Of a DNA stretch of 64,000 nucleotides, positions 46,236 to 56,300 are shown piece by piece. Both the position numbers and the translations under genes were made by a program. The notes under the pieces were generated by a model. It was given only the letters and a program-made list of their open reading frames with translations. It did not search any database and had not been told where the DNA came from. Source of the stretch: Oenanthe sinensis (Eukaryota; Streptophyta; Magnoliopsida; Apiales; Apiaceae); contig CM053804.1 of assembly GCA_028671895.1 (NCBI GenBank), positions 1,989,001-2,053,000 on the forward strand, in the 5' to 3' direction. Positions within the stretch are counted from its first letter, which is position 1; every line of letters starts with the position of its first letter.

Positions 46236-46545
46236 TGAATTTGTGTTAATTATTATATTTAGAGATTTTAAAAATAAAATGTTCAAGAATTAAGACACAT
46301 CAGTACATCACAGATTCACAATTTACACAAATACATAATCAAACTATAAATATTTTAGGCGGTAGATATTATTTCATTCCCCCCCAAATGGCCAAATAGG
46401 TAAGTCGTAAGCACATTATTGCACATAGGGTCATCTCATATTCTCATCTACTCACAATCTTTGAATCTCACAATCTCACTCCAGTTTATGATTATCATTT
46501 AGTTACCCACTTACCCTGTTTTGACAATTTGTAGGTTCTTACAAT

Positions 46546-46880
46546 ATGACATCAAGTAATCCAAGATCGAATGATTCGAATCACATCGATATTTTTCCAA
46601 AAAATGTTGAGTTTGAGGAAAATTTAAGAAGTATCGGTGATGAAACTCCGTCAGATGACACTGGTGAACATGAAGAAATTTCGAGAAAAAGGAAAAAAGG
46701 AGAATAAATAAATATTAGAAAGGAAAATAAATATGCCAAGTTGATTTGACAACTTGGAATTTGATCCGTTGAATCATGGTAATAAAATGAAAAATGGACA
46801 TGTGAAAGTTGATTGACAAGTTGTCGGTAAGTATCCACATTCTTGGAGTTGGAGTCGTACAATTATAATTATAATAATAT
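46546..46880 (+). pseudogene. hAT transposase N-terminal remnant
   Basis: ATG 46546 opens 53 codons containing DETPSDDTGEHEEISRKRKK before a stop at 46705-46707. An acidic start followed by a basic KRKK stretch is what precedes the BED zinc finger in plant hAT transposases. Downstream, frame-disrupted pieces resemble a BED-type start but the cysteines are gone. Confidence 0.5.
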
Positions 46881-47428
46881 CAATAATAATAATAATTATT
46901 ATATATATTTATTAATTTAACATTTATATTTTAAAATATTTATATAAATATTTATTATAGTTATATATTTTAAAATTAAATATGTTGAATTTTTTTTTAA
47001 AATAAAATAAGAAAATTGCAGTAAAAAATATTACGAGATGAAATATACCAAAAAGATAAATAGTACTCTAATAACTTTTTGTTTTTGACTTTGAGTTCTT
47101 ATATCTGCATTAGTTTATACCCTACCTAAATTACACTTTTTTTAATATTTATTTATGAATTTAATATTAATATAAATATGTATGTCGTAGTTTTTTTAAT
47201 GAAACTCTTTACCTTTATTATAATTTTTAGAATTATTTTATTATGTTGTTATTTAAATTTGAATTTTAAATAAATAAATATTAAACTTTAATATATTGTT
47301 GAGATCTGAATCTTAAATATAAATATTAGATTTTAATATTTCTTTTTATTTGTTTCAAACCTTAAACTTATATAATATTTTAAAAATCGTAAATATTAGT
47401 ACTTTGAAGCATGGAATTATAGTGAAAT

Positions 47429-47450
47429 TTATAACTCGTATAATGCACGA
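47429..47450 (-). mobile_element. Helitron-like hairpin (copy 5, degraded), inside the hAT element
   Basis: Plus strand TTATAACTCGTATAATGCAC. Same motif with a broken hairpin and no CTRR end. Confidence 0.3.
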
Positions 47451-48287
47451 ATATTTTAGTTAACTTTTAGTACTTGTGAGAAATTATAAACATTACATCA
47501 AATCAGGGATTTTCATATTCGTCAAAATTTTATTTTATTCATTTCAGGTAAATAATAATAAAATATTCATTTTTTGACTGAACCACGATCAAAAGGTAGA
47601 ATAATAATTACCAAGTAGGAATTTGCTCCCTGTACGTTGTGACAAAAAAAACAAGATTAAGATTATTTTGTACGAATAATTGTCATAGTTGTATAAATAA
47701 CTAAATAAGCTTTTAGAATTGTCATACTGGTTTAAGAATTGTTTTGTCACAAATAGACTTTGCAGTTTGATCTTTTTCAATCTTCCAGTGTTACTTAGAC
47801 GACAGTGAATGCAGACTGTAATGAGGATGAGAATCGAGATGCAATGGTTTGGGAATTGGGAGGCAAATACCTGAATCTGATTCTTAGCATCCGTAAAACA
47901 AACAAAACCCACATGTATAGTATACACTTATTCCTTTTTTAACAATATATATATATAATATGAATAATTTCATATAAACATTAATATATTAAATATGATA
48001 TAAATATTTAAATTATTCATAATATTTTTTTATTTATAATATATATAAATTTTATCCGAGCCGAGCTAGACGAGCTCGAGCCGAACTCGAGCCGATCCCG
48101 AGCTAAACGAGCCGAACTCGAGCCGAACAGGCATAAAGCTCGGCTCGGGTTCATTTACTAACCGAGCGGATTTTTATGTTCAAGATCAGGTTATTTTAAT
48201 AAACGAACAGAGTCGAGCTCACTTAAACGAGCCGAGCTCGAGTTTTGTTCACGAACAGCTCTGTTCATTTGCAGCCCTACTTTTCAC

Positions 48288-48813
48288 AAACTTTTCTCAG
48301 TTTTTAAAATTCGGGAGTAATGTGTTACATTTTGTAAAACGGTTTGTAAATGAAGGTGTTCGTGTTCTTGCTAGACATGCTTGAAATTATGTTGATCAAT
48401 TTTCTGCAATTTTATTCACTGATTCTGCCAAGGTAATAAAGATTTGCATCTCAAAAATAAAAAAACTCCTTTGAATTGATATGTGTTGTTGGGTACAATA
48501 TGTATTTAATTGTGCGTTTGGATTGTTATAAAAATTTCTTTATTTACATTTTAAATTGTGAATTAAAATCAATTTGTAATTCATGCATTTGTAATCAATT
48601 CAAATTTGATTTAGAATTTAAAAATAGTTTAAACTCAATTATTTTATGAATTATTATTTTGTATAGTTTATTGATAAAACTTAATATTATATTAGATGAT
48701 CTATTTTTTTATATTTTTAATAATTTATAAATTACATACAATAATAAAATTAATTAAACAAGTACTAATTTAAAACTGTCATTTTTTGTTCTATTTCAGA
48801 GTAATATTAGTTC

Positions 48814-48875
<62 letters not shown>

Positions 48876-50360
48876 TATGTACTATAAAATTTGATACTTC
48901 TAAAAATGATCCCAGTTATATGAGATTAGATGAATAAGAAAAATAATATGGTATGATTGATAGGTAAGGATATAATTATAAATTGATAAATATTATTAAT
49001 TAATTTAATAATTGATTAGTTGGTATTTGACTTGATTTTAGTTAATAACTAAACCTAAAATTTAATATTTAAAGTTTAAATTAAAACTCATTTTTAAATA
49101 AAATACATAAATATTATCACATTCAAATATAAATACAAATTAAAAATTATATAAAAATAGTTTTATGCATAATGTTAAGTAAAATTATGATATTTTTGAA
49201 AAAATAAACAATAAATATAGAATAAAAACAAAATTTTCAAATACAAATAATAAATTAATAAAACAAATTCTTATATAATACGGAATGTAAACTAACAGTT
49301 AATCAAGTTCGTAAGCTTTTAATATTATTCAAATAATTAGTAATTTATATTTTTTAAATATGTGTTTTTATATATCCTTAAATCATACATATTTAAAATT
49401 GTCTCACTAAGAGACGGTTTGAATTATAAAATTTGAATGTAATTATTGAAAACAAAAATGATATCTTAATATAAAAATATATTAAAATTTTATTTTCATT
49501 CCGCATTAATTATTTTAAATTTTATGATTCAAACAGCTCTAAATTATTTTTAAAATTTTGTTATTTGAATTTTGACAGAAAGTAGACGGGAATCTCACGT
49601 GAATTATGAGTTATTAAAAAGTTAATTGGACCCCTGCATGGTCCATGACATGAACCTCGTGGCGTCAATTTTATAATATCTTACTGTCATTAAAAATGTG
49701 TCCAATTTCATTCACATTATTTAATTGTCATATATTCAATGAAAAAATGTTCCATAATACGATAGTTTTTTATTAATAAATTAATAAAATTCAAGTCTAT
49801 ATCAAAAACTAATAAAATTTGTGATAAATTAATGGATATCAAATTAGTAAAAATACTATTTTTTTAATATTTGTTGCAAAAATACGTTTTTTATTTTTTA
49901 TTTTACAAAATATAATTTTTATTTTTTTTCAAAAATACGATTTTGTAAACAATACAAACCGATGCACTAAAATCAACCTGAAATGTAATTACGGGCAATT
50001 TTAAATTTTTTCAAAACACAATTGCATTAAGTGATGTTGATTTTAGTTGTATCAAGTTATATCGGTTACAAAATCGTATTTTTATAAAAACATTGAAAAT
50101 ATAGTAAAATCATAAATTTTTTTTTAAAAAAATAATATTTTTAATAAAATACCCTCTAATAAACTGTTTGATTAGATTAAGTAGTATTTAATTAACTATT
50201 TATTTTGGGAAAGTGAAATAGCCCGATTGCTTGATTTTTTATTACTATCTTTTTAAGTGTAGCACCTGTAATAACTCCATACACATATCTTCACATTTAC
50301 ATACATACACACAGCTTCATAAACACGAGATTAATCATTATTTTAATCAATCATTTCTTA
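48288..50360. other. AT-rich intergenic region and CLC-c promoter
   Basis: Contains the (TA)n tract at 48815-48873 and otherwise no recognisable element. The last 100 bases before 50361 are the likely CLC-c leader. No gene is seen. Confidence 0.6.
48815..48873. repeat. (TA)n microsatellite, about 29 units
   Basis: Pure alternating TA, about 1.5 kb upstream of the CLC-c gene. Confidence 0.95.
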
Positions 50361-53300
50361 ATGGAGGAGGACGATGCTAATAATACTAATAGTAATTACA
50401 CTTCTCCTACTCAACTCGTCGATATCGAAAACGAAGGTTCGTTATATGATCGGAAAGATTTTTCGACCGGTAACGATGATTTTCCCGGCCGAATCTCCGG
50501 CGCCTCTGTTCACGAGCCTCTTCTCCTTAAAAATCGAACCAACACTACCTCGCAGATTGCTATTGTGGGCGCTAATGTTTCTGCGATCGAAAGCCTCGAT
50601 TATGAGTACGTGTATATATACATATATTATTGTATACCAACAGTGGGTAGTGTAGAGTATGTTAGTGAATGTTATTTGTATTTTTTGTATGAATCTTGTT
50701 TATATGATTAGTGAATTGTGTGTATGTATTTTAGGCGGTTTGCAGAGTGTGTAGTTTGTAGCGGAAAATGATTTTAAATACGAACCATATTTTAAATAGT
50801 GAATTTAATATTATTGCTAGTGTATATAATTTGTATCTTAGTAAATCTTATATTTGTGAATCGCATACCTTGTTTGTATTAATAGATCATGTGAAGAATC
50901 TTATTTATATATTCGTTGAATATATTTTAGTGAATCGAATTAGTGATTTCAATGAATTGTATTTCTAGTATTAGTCAATCTTATGTATACTGACCTATAT
51001 TTACAGTTCTAATTCTATCATACATCCTGTTTGTACATTTATATAACGAGTCTCTCAAGTCACATCTTTAACACTAGCAATAGATAGATATTTAGCATCT
51101 AGCAATAGAGTAGTTTCTTAACACTATGTGTATATATGCAATGCTACAAACTAGGTGGATCCCATTTGTAATTACAGTACATCTTATTTATATTATTAGG
51201 AAGTGAATATTTAGGTATGATAGAGAATATTTTACTTTCCAATTATATTAGTTAATCTTGTATATTTATAGTGTACATGCCTGTATAGTTCGTAGTAAAG
51301 TAGAACTTGACCCTATGTATATTATATATGTATGTATGACATGTATGAGATGTTTATATTCTTTTTAATTGTATATTTGGACTTAATTTTGGTTGAATTT
51401 TAACAAGCGGGGTATCATAGACAGTGGCTAGATGCTATAGCATGAAAGTTATACCTTACATGAATATGTTAAATATTATTAATGTTAGATGCTCTTTGTC
51501 TTGTCAAAATTTATAAATACCAATAGTGTTTTAAACAATCCAGAAATGTCCTTCTTGAGAGATTATACTGTTGAGTATAATATGCTAAAGTTGATTTTAG
51601 TGATGTGGTTTTGTTGAGGGTGAACCTTTTATTGGCAATTTTTTCTGTTTCATGCATGCAAATGTTAGTTTTTTATTTATATTATTCCGTTGCCTCACTT
51701 TTTGATCCTCATCTGGGGCAGGATTGTTGAAAATGATCTATTTAAGCAGGATTGGAGATCAAGAAAAAAGGTTCAGATTTTTCAGTATGTTGTGCTTAAG
51801 TGGACCCTGGCATGCCTTATCGGAATAAGTACAGGATTTGTTGCCTTTTGCAATAACCTAGGAGTGGAAAATCTTGCCGGTTTCAAGCTTCTGCTCACTA
51901 ACAATCTCATGCTTAAAGAAAGGTAAGATGTTGTTGCAAATACTTCACTATCTTTTTAAACTAAAAAAGAACTGCATATGGATTATATAAAATATAAATG
52001 GTTGTATATCATGGGTCATTTATTATCTAAGAGTTCTCCATTCTGATTTTATAATAACATAAGATAGATAATCCTGTGCTGATGGTAAAGTATACAGCTG
52101 TAAATAATTCCAATTCTATTACATGTCAGCAGCTTGATCTTGAAAGCTGCCAAGAGCTGTCTAGTTATTTAACCTTGTCTGCAAGCAGTGTGTGGGATTT
52201 TAACTGAGAAGGTTATCCTATATGAACATTATAACTTTCTTGTAGTGACAATGTGGTATGATTGTAATTTTGCTTGTGGGTTGCTGTTATGTAAGAACAC
52301 TAGGTGGCTGAGAAAATAATACAACAAACTTTCTACGGAAATCATCTCAAATTTATTGTGCAGTAGACTTTATCTCTAAATTTTTATGCTACAAAATATA
52401 AAGGATCCTATTTCTCTGGTTGTCCCATTCGTTACTTTGTGGACAATGACTGCTAATGTTTTTCAACGAATTATGTCATATTGGCAATCATATGTTCTGC
52501 AATGCAGATATTAAGTTCCATTAAGAAATCATGCAGAAACGTTACGTTTTAAAATTGGTTATTAGCTTATTATGGCATTTCTTTTTAAACATTTCTCATA
52601 TTTCTTACTCATACAATTGGTCCTCTTTTTCTTTCTACTATAAAGTAATCTTAATCAAGTGCAGGTATTATCTGGCTTTTGTAGCATATGCTGGTTGCAG
52701 TGTGTTTTTAGCAATTTGTGCTGGGGTCCTGTGTGCTTATATTGCCCCTGCAGCAGCAGGCTCTGGCATACCCGAGGTCAAAGCATATCTTAATGGTGTA
52801 GATGCTCATTCAATCTTGGCTCCAAGTACTCTTTTTGTCAAGGTGTGTACAAGCCATCAACTTATCATTTTCGCTATAACCCTAGTTATACACAACCTGT
52901 GATTAGAAAAAGTGGCCCTTGTTTGCAGTTGCGAATGATCTACTGAACATGAAGAAATTTTCAACGCAATTTACTTTTCATCCTGAATTTATGATACTTT
53001 AAAATTACAGTACCTCATTTACTGCCATTATTTTAAATTGTATATGATGAGATAAAATATGGCTGTCAACATTCTTTTCTGGGGCTTATTAACATGTTAT
53101 TGAAAGAAATTATAGAATATATAAGTAAGTGCTACACTGCTACCTGAATTTCTGGATTCTGGATTACAGTATATAATACTATACATCAAGCTGTATCTGT
53201 AGATGCTGGGGCAGTGATACATGATCTTTATGACGACTTCAGAGTTCAGACTTTTGAGACAGTATGATGTCATAGCATCTGCAACTTTTTAAGTGCATTA

Positions 53301-56300
53301 GGTTTTGGTTTTCTATGTGTAATTTTCTATTGAATAAATATTTACATATCCATATATATTTAGCATAGGTATAAATTTTCCCATGTGTTTTACAAATTAA
53401 ACTGAGATGCTTCTCTCTGTCACTTTTACTAAGGCTTGGGTGGCAATTTATGGTTTCAGGTTGACAAATTTGGGTAACCCGAACCCGACGTGAAATAAAT
53501 ATAATTTATTAAAAATATATATAAAATAATAAATTATTAAATATAAATAATTTTTGTTAGTTAGAGTATCCCATTAAGTCACTGGGTTATTTGTAGAGGG
53601 GGGTTGAATACAAATAACAAAATTTTCTTCTTTTCTTGAAATTTGTTATTTAACAGATAAATTTGAACTGAGAAACAAAATATATAATGTAAAAAAAACA
53701 AGGTTTTTAAAATTACTAGTGGAAATAACAAATTTTTCTTCTTCTCTTGAAATTTGTTATTCAATAGATAAATTTGAACCGAGAAACAAAATATATAAGG
53801 TAAAAACAAAAACAAGGCTTTTAAAATTACTGGCGGAAATAACAATTTTTTCTTCTCCTCTTGAAATTTGTTATTCAACGGATAAATTTGAACTGAGAAA
53901 CAAAATATATAAGGTAAAAACAAAAACAAGGCTTTTAAAATTACTGGTGGAAATAACAAATTTTTCTTGTTCTTTTGAAATTTGTTATTCAATAGATAAA
54001 TTTGAACGGAGAAACAAAATACATAAGGTAAAAACAAAAGCAAGACTTTTAAAATTACTGGTGGATTGAATGTATTCACCATATATGTTTTTCTCTAAAT
54101 TTATCTAGGTATGAAAACCCAGCTTCTTTTATAAAGTTGAACTATAGTTTGTTCTTACAATTTTGCTTCAGAGCACTTGAACAAACCATACTCAGAATAT
54201 TTGTAAAAATCTTTGTTCTACTTTGCTACAACACTTATTTATATATTACAAGTGTCTTTACAGAAATCTAGTCAACTGATACAAACAAAATGTTCCTAAA
54301 CTAGAATTATGATGCTCCTGTCTTTCCTTTCTGCATTGTGCAAACTGGGAAATGTTTTTGACCTGCATTCTCCTAAGAAAAGACAGTTCCTTCATAGACG
54401 TCATAGTCAAGACAAATTTGTCTATCTTCCAATTGATGTCTTCTAGTCTGCAAGATTCCCGACATTGGTCTTCATGATTTGTCACTATCAATTGATAATT
54501 TGCTATTAAGCATATCAATTGATTTTGTTCAAGAGTCTTCAACTGATCTTTAATCATTCATCGACTGATAGATTTTATCCATCGATCGATATTTGTTTTA
54601 TCAATCAATGGGTTTTCTTCATCCGTTGATAGGTCTTCTTTCTTTAGCATCCATCGAGTCTTAGAATATCCATTGAGATTTTATTATCCGTTGATCATCC
54701 ATCACTTGAGTATTTTTTTTTTGGCTAAATATGTATGTATATATTAGAAAGAAAACAAAATACAAGAAGCAAAACTATCTATGGGCAATCTGAGCATACA
54801 TCACTTGAGTATTTTTACAATTAACAGTCTATTTTTACACATCAGTTGATGAGCAATATTTGTTGACTCATACATCAATCGACTGTAAGGACACATTATC
54901 CATCGATTACTAAGACTATCGATGGATAATTGACTTAAACAATATTGTTTCTAATAAACCATATTATCAGTTGATGAAAAGAGAACTTCAACTGATAATT
55001 GGGTACCTAAGTACCTAGTCAATGGATATGCATGGAACACATATCCATTGACCAGTTACAATTTTAATACATGTAATCATGATTCTAATAGTTAAGTTAT
55101 CATCCAACTATATAATTCCTAACAATTTTAATTATAAAAATTATTTTAAATAATATTTAAATAAAATATATATTATTTAAATAATAAATTAATATATAAA
55201 TTATAAAATATAATAATATTTGTATTATAAATATATAATTTCGGGTCATTTCAGGACTTAGGTAACCTGAAATCAACCCGAAAATGGATTGATTTTTTCG
55301 GGTCAATTTAGGGTCAACCCGAAACTGACCCGAATTAGAAAAACTCAAACCCGAATTTGTATTTTTTGGGTTGAATTCGGGTCTTGTTTTCATGTTGGGT
55401 CTGATCTTGCCATCCCTACTTTTATGGTATAATTTAGAGAAAAAGGGCCTTGTTTGCGCACATATCAATATCATTACTTTCGTGGAGTTACCTTATAATG
55501 CTTAATAACACTCTCAGTTTTTTATGGTATAGATAATAGATGTGATTATAAATTATAATGATGATAAACAATTGTGTTAGTTTTTCTAATTGTTTACTTT
55601 GTCACAATCACATTCTGCTTATAACTTTCACTATGATTGCAGAAATTGAGTGCGTAGGATAGATTTAATTCAAATGAAAGAACGAATAAGGACATAACAT
55701 TTGGAGTTAATATCTTTGTTATGAACTGTATCATGCCCAATTTTATTAAAAACCTTTTATAAGCTAATTATTAATTGCTTCAATATGTAACACTGACCAG
55801 TTCCACAAGGATAAGAAATTTTGAGGTATCAAACTGCACGTACGCTGGATGATTTCAACTTTTCAAAAGTTATCTGAAAACAAATGAATGAAATATAATA
55901 TTCAGTTCTTTACTATAAAATATGAGTTCATGATTTAGAGAATCGGAGTTATAATTTTTTACCTTCAATTTTTTTGGCAGACATGTATCGTAAATCATTC
56001 AGAAGATTGTACAGTAATGAATGAAGACTATTTTATTGTCGAATGCAACGATAAGTTTTATAGAACTGTTATCAGAAGGTTATCTTCTACAACTGCATTA
56101 AAATATTTATACAGTTTGATCTTTAGTTGATTATATTTTTCAGATTTTCGGTTCTATCTTTGGAGTTGCTGCTGGATTTGTTTGTGGTAAAGAAGGACCC
56201 ATGGTACACACTGGAGCTTGTATAGCCAACTTACTTGGACAGGGAGGTTCACGCAAGTACCATTTGACTTGGAAATGGCTCAGGTTCTTCAAAAATGACA

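Larger units (their letters stand above)
45519..48287. mobile_element. Non-autonomous hAT transposon with perfect 8-base target duplication
   Basis: Element 45527-48279. Ends: TAGGGCTGCAAACGAACAGAG on the left and, inverted, TAGGGCTGCAAATGAACAGAG on the right. CTTTTCAC is duplicated at 45519-45526 and 48280-48287. Both ends carry many GAGCCGAG / CGAGCCGAACTCG subterminal motifs, likely transposase sites. The interior has a roughly 220-base tandem repeat and a short remnant of a hAT transposase start. At 2.75 kb it is longer than a typical MITE and looks like an internally decayed autonomous element. Confidence 0.92.
53555..55124 (-). repeat. Solo LTR, 1,570 bases, with perfect 5-base target duplication
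   Basis: Plus strand TGTTAGTTAGAG ... TTCCTAACA, flanked by ATTTT on both sides (53550-53554 and 55125-55129). The box GGGGGGTTGAATACAA near the left end is shared with the copia LTRs at 37049 and 40003, giving the same minus orientation. It contains a four-copy tandem repeat (53617-54068), an array of ATCCRTTGAT-like motifs (54545-55050) and a LINE fragment. Confidence 0.88.
53430..55418. mobile_element. hAT-like non-autonomous element in CLC-c intron 3, split by a solo LTR
   Basis: Left edge AAGGCTTGGGTGGCAA and right edge, inverted, TAGGGATGGCAAGATC resemble hAT ends. The interior has AACCCGAACCCGAC on the left and many GACCCGAA / CGGGTCAA motifs on the right. Flanks CTTTTACT and CTTTTATG match at 6 of 8. 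About 420 bases once the nested LTR is removed. Confidence 0.55.

Noticed and set aside
53579..54082. A 167-residue repetitive hydrophobic protein on the minus strand
   Set aside because: It is the translation of the four-copy tandem repeat in a solo LTR; there is no start context and no family match.
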